Shown piece after piece: positions 39,854 to 49,516 of a stretch of 64,000 bases of DNA. Within the stretch, counting starts at the first letter, position 1, and every line of letters starts with the position of its first letter. The notes below the pieces were generated by a model. The model did not search any database and was not told where the DNA came from. It saw nothing but the letters and a program-made list of their open reading frames with translations. Source of the DNA: JBFLXB01 sp964570625 (GTDB lineage: Bacteria > Nitrospirota > Nitrospiria > 2-01-FULL-66-17); the NCBI GenBank assembly GCA_964570625.1, contig CAZMYW010000027.1:310001-374000 (forward strand), written 5' to 3'. Made by a program: the position numbers and the translations under genes.

Positions 39854-41596
39854 TCACGTTGCCGTTCCCACGCCTTTCTTCGCACCCTTCAACGCCCCGA
39901 GAAACTCCCACAGCGGTCGCGTATTGATCACATCGCTTTTCTTCACCCATCCCCGCCTCGCCACCGCGATGCCGTAGTGCAGCACGCCGAAGTGGCTAGT
40001 GTGGTGGGCGTCGGAGTCGATGACAAGTTTCACGCCGGCTTCCACCGCTTTGCGCGCGTGGTCGTCTTTGAGATCCATCCGTTCCGGAAACGCGTCGATC
40101 TCCAGCACGGTGCCGGTACGCTTGGCCGCTTTGATGACTTCGTCGATATCAACGTCGTAGGCCGAGCGTTTGCCCACCAGGCGGCCGGTGGGGTGGAACA
40201 GGATGTCGGCGTTCGGGTTTTCCATGGCACGGATCACGCGGCGGGTTTGTTCTTCGCGGGAGAGGTTGAAGTGGGTGTGTACGGCCACGCCCACCACGTC
40301 GAGCATCGCCAGCGTTTCGTCGTCGATGTCGAGCGTGCCGTCTTTGTTGATGTTGACCTCCGCGCCTTTGAGGATAGTGATGCCGAGCCCTTTGGTGTTC
40401 AACTCGTCGATCGCAGCCATCTGCTGGCGGAGTTTTTTCTCGTCGGACCCACCCATCATAGCCAGGCTCTTGGTGTGGTCGGTGATGGCGATGTACTCCA
40501 AACCGACTCGCTTGGCTTCCAGCGCCATCTCCTCGATCGAGTGCGCGCCGTCGGTCCAGTTCGTCTGCGTCTGTAGGTCCCCGCGCAAATCCTGATAGTC
40601 GATCACCTCCGGCAGCGTGCCGGCCAATGCCGCATCGATTTCGCCCGTGTCCTCCCGCAACTCCGGCAGGATGTAGGGCAGCCCGAGTGCCGCGTAGACG
40701 TCTTTTTCGGTCCGGCCCGCGATGGACTGATCGCCCTGGAACACGCCATACTCCGACAGTTTGAGACCTTTGCCGATCGCCATCTTGCGCAGCACAATGT
40801 TGTGGGCCTTGCTGCCGGTGAAGTAGACCAGCGCCGCGCCAAAACTCTCCGCCGGGACCACTCGCATGTCCACGTCCATCCCCGAGCGCAGCTTCACGCT
40901 GGTTTTGGTCGGGCCGTGTGCGAGCACGTCCGCCACCTCGGGCAGGCCTGCCAACGCATCCATTACCCGCTGGGGTTCTCTGGACACCACCAGCAGGTCG
41001 CCGTCCCCGATCGTTTCTTTGCGCCGGCGAATCGATCCCGCGACCTCCAGCCGTTCGACTCCGGGCACCGCACGAAGCCGCTCCGCAAGCTCATTTATCA
41101 GGGGCAACGCCTCGCCCAACGGCACGCGCCCGCCGCTTTGTTTCAGAAACGCGATGCCTTTGAGGATTTTCTGCTCACTCTTCTCCCCGAAGTGCGGGAG
41201 GTGCCGAACCTTACCGGCTTGAGCCGCGATTTCCAGGTCGTCCACGGTTTTGACGCCGAGCTGATCGTACAGAGCCTTGATCATCTTCGGGCCAAGCCCT
41301 TCGATGGCGGTCAGCGCGGTGATGTCGACCGGAGTCTTCTCGCGAAGCTCGTCGTAGTACGGAAGGCACCCCGTGTCGAGCAGGGTCGCGATCTTTTCCG
41401 CGGAGCTCTTGCCCACGCCGGGAATCTTGGCAAGGGCTTTGATGCCCCCTTGCTGGTAAACGACGGCGAGTGGCGCGTCCAACGTCTCGATCGCATGCGC
41501 GATCTTCTCATACGCGCGCGGACGAAACCTGTCGTCCTCCATGTCCAAGAACAGGGAGATTTCCCGCATGATGCGCGCGATCTCGGTATTGGTCAT
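39854..41596 (-). CDS. polX: family X DNA polymerase with PHP exonuclease domain
   Basis: 580 residues. Helix-hairpin-helix segments (ALAKIPGVGKSSAEKIATLL; LTAIEGLGPKMIKALYDQLG), the nucleotidyltransferase palm (VAGSIRRRKETIGDGDLLVV with the paired Asp, and SGMDVDMRVVP) and a C-terminal PHP domain with DLRGDLQTQTNWTDG, VHTHFN and VIDSDAHHTSHFG. Bacterial PolX fills short gaps in base-excision repair and its PHP part has 3'-5' exonuclease activity. In the first PHP motif the usual DLHxHT is DLQTQT, so one metal site may be impaired. Confidence 0.94.
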   Translation of the reverse strand: MTNTEIARIMREISLFLDMEDDRFRPRAYEKIAHAIETLDAPLAVVYQQGGIKALAKIPGVGKSSAEKIATLLDTGCLPYYDELREKTPVDITALTAIEGLGPKMIKALYDQLGVKTVDDLEIAAQAGKVRHLPHFGEKSEQKILKGIAFLKQSGGRVPLGEALPLINELAERLRAVPGVERLEVAGSIRRRKETIGDGDLLVVSREPQRVMDALAGLPEVADVLAHGPTKTSVKLRSGMDVDMRVVPAESFGAALVYFTGSKAHNIVLRKMAIGKGLKLSEYGVFQGDQSIAGRTEKDVYAALGLPYILPELREDTGEIDAALAGTLPEVIDYQDLRGDLQTQTNWTDGAHSIEEMALEAKRVGLEYIAITDHTKSLAMMGGSDEKKLRQQMAAIDELNTKGLGITILKGAEVNINKDGTLDIDDETLAMLDVVGVAVHTHFNLSREEQTRRVIRAMENPNADILFHPTGRLVGKRSAYDVDIDEVIKAAKRTGTVLEIDAFPERMDLKDDHARKAVEAGVKLVIDSDAHHTSHFGVLHYGIAVARRGWVKKSDVINTRPLWEFLGALKGAKKGVGTAT

Positions 41597-41643
41597 GTCA
41601 CAGGTCCCTGCGGGTGCGTGATACCCCGAGTGCCCTCACCGAA

Positions 41644-42051
41644 TCAACCCTGATCAACAAACCGATCCTGCACATCCGGAACCGGAACCAGACACTGCTC
41701 TAACCTGCCGAACCATCGATAACGGTTCCGTGCGACCCAGTCGTACACCCCGTCTCTGATCGGCCTGGGAACAACCGTCAACAGCGACACCACCGGCCAC
41801 AGGCCGCCCAGCCCTGCCGCCACGCGGAGCGCTGCCGTCGATTTCGTGAAATGACCGTCCTCCTCCACCAACACAAAGGTTTTCAAATCATCCGGAGACA
41901 GCCCGAATCGCCGCAACAGCTCCTGCCCCAATGACGATTGCATGGACGCAAACCGAAAGCGCTTGCTCCGGTCCCGCCTAATAACGAACAACACCGTACC
42001 CGTACACAACCGGCACACACCGTCAAAAAGGATGAGAGGAGTTGGAAGCAC
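41644..42051 (-). CDS. DCC family thiol-disulfide oxidoreductase (DUF393)
   Basis: 135 residues. LILFDGVCRLCTGTVLFVIRR has the D-G-x-C-x-x-C motif at the N terminus that defines the DCC family, and WFGRLEQCLVP near the end is usual. The active-site Cys pair suggests a redox role; substrates are unknown. It is followed by a type B repeat on its upstream side. Confidence 0.9.
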   Translation of the reverse strand: MLPTPLILFDGVCRLCTGTVLFVIRRDRSKRFRFASMQSSLGQELLRRFGLSPDDLKTFVLVEEDGHFTKSTAALRVAAGLGGLWPVVSLLTVVPRPIRDGVYDWVARNRYRWFGRLEQCLVPVPDVQDRFVDQG

Positions 42052-42058
42052 GATTTGA

Positions 42059-42223
42059 GCCTGTTCAGGAGCGCGCTAGCCGCCCCCTTCGGGGACTTCC
42101 AGCATTTCGATTTTTGAAGGTGGGTCGCAAGGCGGAGCGAGCACCGCACCGCAGCGTACTGGGTCGTACGTGAGGAGCGGATGCGCAGCGACAACGCCGC
42201 AGATGGCCGCTCATGGACAGGCT
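42059..42223. repeat. palindromic repeat, type B
   Basis: 165 bases from GCCTGTTCAGG to ATGGACAGGC. Contains CCCCCTTCGGGGACTTCCAG, then TTTTTGAAGGTGGGTCGCAA and the family core GCGTACTGGGTCGTACGTGA. It ends 7 bases before the stop codon of the epimerase gene. Confidence 0.9.
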
Positions 42224-42230
42224 CCGGGCG

Positions 42231-43139
42231 CTACACGCCCGCCCGGAAGGAACGAAAGAGCGCATCTGATTCGGCAACGACCGACCGATGTCTGGGTTCC
42301 CAGTCGAGTAAACGCTCGGCCAGCACGCCGGAGACCTGCTGATCCACCGCGAGCGCATCCGCGAACGGCCCCATAGTCTGTACGGCCGCGGCCAACGGCG
42401 TCGTCACCACCTTGCCCCCACAGCCTGCGGCTCGGCTCAAGACTTCGGCGATGGTCTTCACCGTGAGGCGCGACCCATCGGTGGCGTTGAAGATGTGACC
42501 AGCGGGCGCCTGCTCGACGACCCTGACGTAGAGATCGGCGAGGTCGTCGCGGTGCACCACGGCCCAGTGATTGCGACCTTCGCCAACGATGCGCACCGCG
42601 CCTTCCTTTTCAGCCGACGTGAACATCATGCTCGTGATCCCACCCGATCCGCCATACACCACGCCGGGCCGGATAGTCCACGCCGTAATCCCACGAGCCA
42701 TCCCGTTGTCGATCAGGGCTTCCACCCCGGGCCGCCAGGACACCAGCTCGGCCGGGTGCTTGGTGGACGCGGACTCGTCCACGAACTTGCCCCCGGTATC
42801 GCCCATCACCCACACGCCGCTGGTGTAGACGAACCGCCGCAGGCCGTCAGACTGCGCCACCGCGTCGAGCAAGTACTCGACGAGTCGCCGGTCCACCCAC
42901 CCGGCGTCGGTCGATGACTGGGCTGCGGTGTGGATGATTGCGTCGGTTGCCTTGACCACCGCGGCCAGCGTGTCGGGGCGCGCGATGTCGCCATCGACTG
43001 CCTTGGCGCCGAAGCGCTCGACGAGTTTGCCCTTGTCTCGACTTCTAACCAGCGCCCTCACGTCATGCCCTGCCCGGCACAACGCCGCGACCACGGCATT
43101 GCCGATGTACCCTGTACCGCCGGTGACGAAGATTTTCAT
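42231..43139 (-). CDS. NAD-dependent epimerase/dehydratase
   Basis: 302 residues. The Rossmann motif VTGGTGYIGNAV opens the protein and GKLVERFGAKAVDGDIARPD is typical of extended SDRs. The Tyr-x3-Lys catalytic pair is not evident: YTSGVWVMGD is followed by TKHPAELVSWRPG, so this may belong to an atypical SDR group (NmrA/YcfR-like). A sugar substrate cannot be assumed. It ends beside a type B repeat. Confidence 0.85.
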   Translation of the reverse strand: MKIFVTGGTGYIGNAVVAALCRAGHDVRALVRSRDKGKLVERFGAKAVDGDIARPDTLAAVVKATDAIIHTAAQSSTDAGWVDRRLVEYLLDAVAQSDGLRRFVYTSGVWVMGDTGGKFVDESASTKHPAELVSWRPGVEALIDNGMARGITAWTIRPGVVYGGSGGITSMMFTSAEKEGAVRIVGEGRNHWAVVHRDDLADLYVRVVEQAPAGHIFNATDGSRLTVKTIAEVLSRAAGCGGKVVTTPLAAAVQTMGPFADALAVDQQVSGVLAERLLDWEPRHRSVVAESDALFRSFRAGV

Positions 43140-43203
43140 GGCGACTCTCCTCGTGGGAAGGCCCTCGCAGGATACTCGAAGGGTTCCGATGACTTCAATC
43201 GAA

Positions 43204-43232
43204 CACGCAGCAGATGAACTTTTCAGCAGCCT
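43204..43232. repeat. partial type A repeat end
   Basis: Only the last 29 bases of a type A element (ACGCAGCAGATGAACTTTTC then AGCAGCCT) are present, directly before the dnaE2 stop codon. It looks like a deletion remnant of a full copy. Confidence 0.75.
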
Positions 43233-43233
43233 G

Positions 43234-46200
43234 TCAGTGGAAGTCGTGCGAGGGGACCACTTCGTGGCCCGCCGCCAACGACTTCACGCGGCGCGCCTTG
43301 ATCGCCACCACGCCATCCTGGTTCTGGAGGATGCCCTCCACCCATAGGAAGGGTTCGGTCACGAGCACCACGCGGTCGCGCTCGAACAGACGCGGCGTGA
43401 AGATAAGATTGGCGATGCCGGTCTCATCCTCCAGGCTCACGAAGAAAAACCCCTTGGCTGTACCCGGACGTTGGCGGGCGATCACCATGCCGGCGGTTCG
43501 GACCCAGCGGCCGTCAGGAATCGCGGCAAGATTCTTGGCCGCCACCACGCCTTCTGCAGCCAGCGTCTCGCGGCACAGGCGCATGGGGTGAGGACCGATG
43601 GTGAGGCCGGTGCCGCGATAATCGGCGGTTAATCGTTCGCCGGTGGTCATCGGAGCCAACGGTGATACGTCGAATGGCGGTGCGATTCCCTCCAGCAGCG
43701 GCCCTGTGGCTCGCGCGGCGCGTTCGGCCTCCCACAAGGCGGCACGTCGCTCGGGCGCCAGGCCGTTGAGCGCGCCGATCTCGGCCAACACGCGAAGTTC
43801 TTCGCGGCTCGCGTTCGTCCGTCGCGCGAGATCTTCGATCGATGCGAAAGCGCGTCGCTCGCGCTCTGTCTCGATCTTTGCCCCCACCTCCGCCCGCAGG
43901 CCTTTCACGCACAACAACCCGAGCCGCACGCTCCCGTCTTCCACCGTTGAACGCCACCCGGACGATTGCACGTTCACGGGCAGGATCCGCACGCCGCGAC
44001 GCTGCGCGTCCTTGACCACCGTGGACACGTGGTAGAACCCCATCGGCTGGTTGTTGATCAGCGCGGCGTAGAAGGCCGGGGCATGATGCGTCCGGAGGTA
44101 CGCGCTCGCATAGGCCAGCAACGCGAAGCTCGCGGCGTGGGATTCGGGAAAACCGTACAGCGCGAACGCCGTGATCGCGCGCACGATCTCGTCCTGGGCC
44201 TTCCCGATGATCCCGTTCCGGCTCATCCCGCTGCGCAGCGAGGTCTCGAGCTCCCGCATCCTGACCTCGGAGCGCTTGAACCCCATGGCTCGGCGCAGTT
44301 CCTCGGCCTGACCGCCGCTGAAACCCGCCGCCACCATGGCGATCCGCAACAGTTGTTCTTGAAAGAGCGGGACGCCCAGCGTGCGTTTGAGAATCGGCTC
44401 CAACGACGGGTGCGCATAAACTACGGGCTCGCGTCCGGCTCGGCGATTGAAATAGGGATGCGCCATCTGCCCCACGATGGGGCCGGGCCGGATGATGGCC
44501 ACCTGGACCACCAGATCATAGAAGCGCTCGGGCTTCATGCGCGACAGCGACGCCATTTGCGCCCGGCTTTCGACTTGAAACAATCCAATGGTGTCGGCCT
44601 TCTGGAGCGCGGCATACACTTTGGGGTCGTCCGGCGGCAGGTGCGCCAGGTCCACGTCGCCGCCCTGCTCTCGAATCAACGCGAGGCTCTCTTCCAGCAC
44701 CGCCATCATGCCCAACCCCAACAGATCGACCTTCAGGATGCCAAGGTCCGCGCAATCCTCCTTGTCCCACTGGACCACCACCCGGCCCGTCATGGCGGCG
44801 GGTTCCAGCGGCACGATCGCGTCCAGTCGGCCGTGGCAGAGCACCATCCCCCCCGAGTGTTGGCCGATGTGACGCGGCAGGTTCTGGATCTTTCGCCACA
44901 GCGCCACGAAGTGACGGACCCTCGGATGCGCGGGGTCCACCCCGGCCTGCGACAACTGTTTTGTGATTTCGATCGGCGCGTGGAAATCCCCCCACTGGCT
45001 CACCAACTTGGAGAGCCGGTCCAGCGCGTCGGGCGGAAACCCGAGGGCCTTGCCCACCTCGCGCGCCGCGCTGCGGCCGCGGTAGGTGATGACGTTGGCG
45101 GTCATGGCCGCGCCGCGCTCGCCGTACCGGCGATACACGTACTGGATCACGCGCTCGCGCTGGTCGCCGCTGGGCAAATCCAGGTCGATATCCGGCCACT
45201 CCCCTCGCTCCTCGGACAAAAACCGTTCGAACAGCAACTCCATCCCTACCGGATCGACCGCGGTGATGCCGAGGCTGTAACACACCGCGCTGTTGGCGGC
45301 CGACCCGCGGCCTTGAACCAGAATGTGTTCTTGCCGGCAATAGTCCACCACGTCCCACACGATGAGAAAGTAGCCGGCCAAGCCGAGCTTGATGATCAAG
45401 GCCAACTCACGCTCGATCTGGCGACGGGCCTTCTCGTGCAGCGGACGGTAGCGGGTGTTCGCTCCGGCCCACGTGAGCTGATGCAGGTGCGAATCCATGG
45501 TTTCGCCCGGCGGGACCGGATAATCTGGAAAGCGATACCCCAGGTCCTCCAACGTGAAGTGAAGGCGATCGGCCAGCGTCACGGTATTGGCCACGGCCTC
45601 GGGATAATCGGCGAACAAGCGCGCCATGTCGGTCGGCGGCTTCAGCCTGCGTTCGTCGTTGGCCGCCAACAACCGCCCCGCGCGATCGAGCGGGACTCCG
45701 TGGCGGATACTCGTGAGCACATCCAGCAGCGGTTTACTGTCCACGTCCTCGTGCGTCACGCCGTTGGTCGCCAGGAGCGACAACCGCGCGCGCGCGGCCG
45801 AGTCTATCAGCGAGAGATTGCGGGCCTCTTGATCTCGATCATGATGGCGCTGCAACTCGACGTACACATTGGCGCGGCCGAAAATTCCGACCAGTTGGTC
45901 GAGCAAGCCGGGCCAGGTCTCTGGACGCCGGTGTGCGAACACGCCTTCATCCCCACCGGTCAAACACACCAGGCCCGCGGCGTGCGCTTCCAGGTCGGCC
46001 AGCGTCACCGCGGCTTGGCCCTTGGGCGCGCGAAGCTTCGCGGCCGTGATCACGCGGCAAAGGTTTTGATACCCGGCCCGATTTTCCACCAAGAGCGGCA
46101 GACGGCCGCCGCCTTCCAACGTCACCTCCGCTCCCACGATCGCGCGAACCCCGCGGGACTTGGCCGCCCGGTAGAATCTGGGCGCCCCGTACACACCGTC

Positions 46201-46323
46201 GCGATCCACCACCGCCAATGCCGGATACTCCAATTGTGCTGCGCGTTCAGCGAGAGTCTCGGGCAACGCGCTGCTTTCTAAAAAGCTGAACGCGGTCTTG
46301 GCGTGCAGTTCCACGTACGTCAT
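43234..46323 (-). CDS. dnaE2: error-prone DNA polymerase DnaE2 (ImuC)
   Basis: 1029 residues. The N-terminal PHP domain (YVELHAKTAFSFLESSALP) is followed by the C-family palm with PDIDLDLPSGDQRERVIQYV holding the catalytic aspartates, helix-hairpin-helix and a C-terminal OB fold (GMVIARQRPGTAKGFFFVSLEDETG). In the PHP motif the usual HxHSxFS is HAKTAFS. It is shorter than replicative DnaE1 as expected. With ImuA and ImuB it performs SOS mutagenesis across DNA lesions. It is separated from imuB by a type A repeat. Confidence 0.96.
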   Translation of the reverse strand: MTYVELHAKTAFSFLESSALPETLAERAAQLEYPALAVVDRDGVYGAPRFYRAAKSRGVRAIVGAEVTLEGGGRLPLLVENRAGYQNLCRVITAAKLRAPKGQAAVTLADLEAHAAGLVCLTGGDEGVFAHRRPETWPGLLDQLVGIFGRANVYVELQRHHDRDQEARNLSLIDSAARARLSLLATNGVTHEDVDSKPLLDVLTSIRHGVPLDRAGRLLAANDERRLKPPTDMARLFADYPEAVANTVTLADRLHFTLEDLGYRFPDYPVPPGETMDSHLHQLTWAGANTRYRPLHEKARRQIERELALIIKLGLAGYFLIVWDVVDYCRQEHILVQGRGSAANSAVCYSLGITAVDPVGMELLFERFLSEERGEWPDIDLDLPSGDQRERVIQYVYRRYGERGAAMTANVITYRGRSAAREVGKALGFPPDALDRLSKLVSQWGDFHAPIEITKQLSQAGVDPAHPRVRHFVALWRKIQNLPRHIGQHSGGMVLCHGRLDAIVPLEPAAMTGRVVVQWDKEDCADLGILKVDLLGLGMMAVLEESLALIREQGGDVDLAHLPPDDPKVYAALQKADTIGLFQVESRAQMASLSRMKPERFYDLVVQVAIIRPGPIVGQMAHPYFNRRAGREPVVYAHPSLEPILKRTLGVPLFQEQLLRIAMVAAGFSGGQAEELRRAMGFKRSEVRMRELETSLRSGMSRNGIIGKAQDEIVRAITAFALYGFPESHAASFALLAYASAYLRTHHAPAFYAALINNQPMGFYHVSTVVKDAQRRGVRILPVNVQSSGWRSTVEDGSVRLGLLCVKGLRAEVGAKIETERERRAFASIEDLARRTNASREELRVLAEIGALNGLAPERRAALWEAERAARATGPLLEGIAPPFDVSPLAPMTTGERLTADYRGTGLTIGPHPMRLCRETLAAEGVVAAKNLAAIPDGRWVRTAGMVIARQRPGTAKGFFFVSLEDETGIANLIFTPRLFERDRVVLVTEPFLWVEGILQNQDGVVAIKARRVKSLAAGHEVVPSHDFH

Positions 46324-46335
46324 GTCGGCCCTAAT

Positions 46336-46454
46336 AGGTTGCTGAAAAAGTCCATCCGCTGCGTTCTCGCTCGTCGGAAATCCTCACGTACGACCCAGTA
46401 CGCTCCGGTTTCCTCCTCGCTGCGGCCTGGCGGCTGGAGCTTTTTGAGCAACCT
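46336..46454. repeat. palindromic repeat, type A
   Basis: 119 bases with ends AGGTTGCTGAAAAAG and CTTTTTGAGCAACCT and the shared core. It occupies most of the gap between imuB and dnaE2, so any read-through transcript of the cassette must pass it. Confidence 0.9.
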
Positions 46455-46484
46455 GCGAGTCTCTGTAAATCTTTCAGCACCTTG

Positions 46485-47984
46485 CTAATCGTAGATTCCA
46501 TCGAGAAACCACTTGCTCCGTGCGAGATCCCACGCCAGTCGGATCACCGGCCCGTTGGCCAACTCCGCGTCCCACTCCTCGCGCCGCCATGAGGTCTCGC
46601 CCCACCACTGCCCACACGACCGCCAAGGCCCGGAAGCGACACGGACCACGCTCTTCCACGGCCCGCCGAGAATTCCACGCGGCGAGCCGTCCGTTGCCGT
46701 CTCGACGTCGAGCACCACCGGCGGACGGAGCCGGCGCAGAATCGGCATCCGCAAGCCCGATGGGGTCTCCCGCTCTGCTTGCGCGCGCGAGGCCGGCTGG
46801 GGGGACACTCCTTCAAAGGGTTTCATCACGAACGCGTCCGGTCGGTGGCTGTCCAGCAGCGCGGGACTTCCCACGTGTTCGCGCCCGACCAGCGCCTCCA
46901 GGCGCGCCAGCGTGGCGGCCAGTTGATCGGGACTGACCCAGGACGCTGAAAACAGGGTGGCCTGCGCCACCCGCGAGGCCGCCGGTTCGGCCTGGACCGC
47001 GACCCGCTCGATCGCTGCGGAGAGAGACCCTGAGCGCACGGCTTGTACCAGCAGCGCCAACACGGCTCGGCTGTCCGCAAGAGGTGAAGCCAACGACAAG
47101 GGGATATCCCGGCACGATCGATCGGTCAACCCCAATCTCAGATGGACCGCGCCGAGCACCCATCCACGGGCAGTGAGCCGCGCGATCAGCCGATCGAGCA
47201 TCCCGCTCAATACGAACGCAAGCGCCTCCAGGTTGTCGATCGGCCACTCGAGGTCCATGGTTTCTTCCAGGACCGTGGGGGGTTGATACGGGATAAACGG
47301 GTCGAGGTCTTCGCCCCAAGCACGTTGCTGCAGGCGTCGCCCTTCCACGCCCAGCCGCTCCGTGAGCGCGGCGTGGGGAAGCGCCGCCAATTCACCCAAC
47401 GTGCGAATGCCCCACCGGGTCAACACCGCGAACAGGTCATCCGATGCGGCGAGGAGGGCGAGCGGGAGAGCGGACAGGACGTCCGCCTCACGACCGGGCG
47501 GAATCACGATCAGGGAGTGCACGGCCGCCGCCAACCGGGCGGCGGTTCGCGTGGACGCAATCGCCACCGACGCCGGCAGGCCCGCACCCTCGGCGCGGGC
47601 CGCAAGATCCTCAGCTACACGGCGTTGATCCGGATGCAGCCTGGCCAGGCCCGCCAGATCGAGACACACGACGCCGGCGCCGACGTCTTCCACCCGCGGC
47701 GAAACGCCCACCGCCACGTCGAGGAGCGCGGCTTGCGCCGAGGCTTCACACGCGGGACTTCGCGGGACGAACGTGAGTCCGGACACCCGCGCCTTGGCCT
47801 CAGCGGCCGGCATCGCGGGCATGACTCCGGCTCGCCGGGTCGAGACGTCCGTGTCAACGATGGTCAGCGCGGGCGCACGTCCGGCGACCACCGCGACCGG
47901 ACGGTGACGGAGATCAGGATGGCTGCGAAGAATCGCGGCAACGGGAAACGCTGGAACCACCAGGCAGGCATACCGATGGGGCAT
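46485..47984 (-). CDS. imuB: ImuB, catalytically inactive Y-family polymerase-like protein
   Basis: 499 residues. The Y-family fold is seen (CLVVPAFPVAAILRSHPDLR, SPRVEDVGAGVVCLDLAGLA, helix-hairpin-helix GIRTLGELAALPHAALTERLG), but the catalytic Asp normally in D-x-D-x-F near the N terminus is missing (VVPAFP). ImuB is known as a non-catalytic adaptor tying DnaE2 to the sliding clamp. The clamp-binding motif was not pinned down. It begins 9 bases after imuA. Confidence 0.92.
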   Translation of the reverse strand: MPHRYACLVVPAFPVAAILRSHPDLRHRPVAVVAGRAPALTIVDTDVSTRRAGVMPAMPAAEAKARVSGLTFVPRSPACEASAQAALLDVAVGVSPRVEDVGAGVVCLDLAGLARLHPDQRRVAEDLAARAEGAGLPASVAIASTRTAARLAAAVHSLIVIPPGREADVLSALPLALLAASDDLFAVLTRWGIRTLGELAALPHAALTERLGVEGRRLQQRAWGEDLDPFIPYQPPTVLEETMDLEWPIDNLEALAFVLSGMLDRLIARLTARGWVLGAVHLRLGLTDRSCRDIPLSLASPLADSRAVLALLVQAVRSGSLSAAIERVAVQAEPAASRVAQATLFSASWVSPDQLAATLARLEALVGREHVGSPALLDSHRPDAFVMKPFEGVSPQPASRAQAERETPSGLRMPILRRLRPPVVLDVETATDGSPRGILGGPWKSVVRVASGPWRSCGQWWGETSWRREEWDAELANGPVIRLAWDLARSKWFLDGIYD

Positions 47985-47993
47985 GGCGTCCCG

Positions 47994-48683
47994 TCATCCC
48001 GCTCGCCGCGACGCCGCGCCTCGTCCATCGACCACCGGAGGCGCAGCACGAAAATCGCTCAACACTCGACACATCGAGTGGCGTCCCGACCAGACCGCGG
48101 ACGCGCGAGCCAGGCGGATCATGGCGCTCGCAGAGGTCCCGACGAGCGCGTGATCGGCCAACACGAGCAGCGCGGTGGGCGTGCGCTCGACCGCGCGTCG
48201 CAGGCGAACATACGCCGCGGCGGGTATGCGCCGCAGTCCGGAAACCGGCGCCCCCCCAAGATCGAGCACCACCACGCGCGCCCCGCCTCCACGGACTACC
48301 GCGTCCGCGGCTTTGAACGCGATGTCGATTCGACCCCGGCATCGTACCCATAACAGGCGCGACAGCTCGACGCCTCTTCGCGCCGCTGACCAGGGATCGA
48401 ACGCATCCATCGCGTCGACATACGCCGCGGTGCCCTGGCGGTCCGTCACCTGCGCCAACAACGCCGTGACCGCGCTGGTCCGACCCGATGACGGCACGCC
48501 CGCCACTTCGGTCACAGCCCCCACCGGTATTCCTCCGCCCAACCGATCATCCACACTCGACAGGCCGAACAATAGCCGTTCGGTGCCCGGAGATTCCAGG
48601 AGGGTCCGCAACGGCAGCGCGTGGGCGAATCCCTGCGCGCGCAACAGTGACTCCAGTTCGGTTCGGACGGACAGTGCGGCCAT
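47994..48683 (-). CDS. imuA: ImuA RecA-like mutasome protein
   Basis: 229 residues. The RecA-like core has a degenerate P-loop (VAGVPSSGRTSAVTALLAQV) and an AYVDAMDAFDPWSA segment matching the RecA D-x-E/D region. LFGLSSVDDRLGGGIPVGAV is the typical family lead-in. ImuA links RecA filaments and ImuB. A half SOS site (CGAACAGAT) lies at 48695-48703, just upstream, followed by a type B repeat that separates it from lexA. Confidence 0.88.
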   Translation of the reverse strand: MAALSVRTELESLLRAQGFAHALPLRTLLESPGTERLLFGLSSVDDRLGGGIPVGAVTEVAGVPSSGRTSAVTALLAQVTDRQGTAAYVDAMDAFDPWSAARRGVELSRLLWVRCRGRIDIAFKAADAVVRGGGARVVVLDLGGAPVSGLRRIPAAAYVRLRRAVERTPTALLVLADHALVGTSASAMIRLARASAVWSGRHSMCRVLSDFRAAPPVVDGRGAASRRAG

Positions 48684-48710
48684 AGTTCTATTTGATCTGT
48701 TCGGAGTGGC

Positions 48711-48875
48711 GCCTGTTCAGGACTGGCCAGATGCCCCCTTCGGGGACTTCCGGCATTTCGATTTTTGAAGGTGGGTCGCAAGGCGGAGGGAGGCCTTGCG
48801 CGCGGAGCGTACTGGGTCGTACGTGAGCACGCAAGGCCGACTGACAACGCCGCAGATGGCCGGTCATGGACAGGC
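48711..48875. repeat. palindromic repeat, type B
   Basis: 165 bases from GCCTGTTCAGG to ATGGACAGGC, closely matching the copies at 42059 and 56927. It ends 2 bases before the lexA stop codon and fills the lexA-imuA gap. Confidence 0.92.
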
Positions 48876-48877
48876 GC

Positions 48878-49510
48878 TTAGGAAAGCCGTCGATAGATGC
48901 CAACAACTTTCCCCTGAATCATCGTCGGCGCCGTCACGGGCATGGATGGGAATTCAGGGTTCTCGGGATCTAACCGCCACCCACTTTTACGGCGTCGCAA
49001 CCGCTTCACGGTCGCCTCGTCGTCGAGGAGGGCGACGACGATATCGCCGTCGTCCGCTGCCGGCTGCTGACGCGCGATCACATAGTCCCCGTCCAGGATG
49101 CCGGCTCCGATCATGCTGTGCCCTTTCACCTGAAGGGCGAAGACCCGCGCGCCACGAGCCAGGCGCTCATCCACCCACAGGTGATCCTCGATTCGCTCCT
49201 CGGCCAAGATCGGCTGTCCCGCCGCCACGCGTCCTATGACAGGAACGGACACGCCGCCCCGCCTCTCCCCCGCGCTCCGTCCACCACCCGGCATGACCTC
49301 GATCGCCCGCGATCCGCGATCCGCCCGGCGAACCTGTCCCTTGCGCTCCAACGCTTTGAGATGCCCGAACACGCCGGCCGGTCCGATTCCGAAATGCGCT
49401 CCGATTTCCCGAATCGTCGGCGGCACTTGGTGGGTCTGACGGTGTTCTTGGATAAATCGCAGGATCGCTTCCTGCCGTTTGGTGAGCAGTTCCCGTCGCA
49501 CGCGCTCCAC
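48878..49510 (-). CDS. lexA: LexA SOS repressor
   Basis: 210 residues. An N-terminal winged helix (LTKRQEAILRFIQEHRQTHQ, PPTIREIGAHFG) is followed by the self-cleavage site (GRVAAGQP, Ala-Gly), the catalytic Ser in KGHSMIGAGILDGDYVIA and the catalytic Lys in ATVKRLRR. It represses DNA-damage genes until RecA filaments trigger self-cleavage. Its own promoter carries a perfect operator, and the imuA-imuB-dnaE2 cassette follows downstream. Confidence 0.97.
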   Translation of the reverse strand: MERVRRELLTKRQEAILRFIQEHRQTHQVPPTIREIGAHFGIGPAGVFGHLKALERKGQVRRADRGSRAIEVMPGGGRSAGERRGGVSVPVIGRVAAGQPILAEERIEDHLWVDERLARGARVFALQVKGHSMIGAGILDGDYVIARQQPAADDGDIVVALLDDEATVKRLRRRKSGWRLDPENPEFPSMPVTAPTMIQGKVVGIYRRLS

Positions 49511-49516
49511 GGCGAC

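Noticed and set aside
42065..42358. Short minus-strand frames across the repeats (for example here, 48688-48906 and 56860-57083)
   Set aside because: The same peptide-like strings recur because the repeat recurs; they are repeat sequence and not genes.
43966..46281. Long plus-strand open frame (771 codons) across dnaE2
   Set aside because: It is antisense to a clear DnaE2 with catalytic motifs; its histidine/arginine-rich composition is that of a high-GC shadow frame, with no ribosome site.
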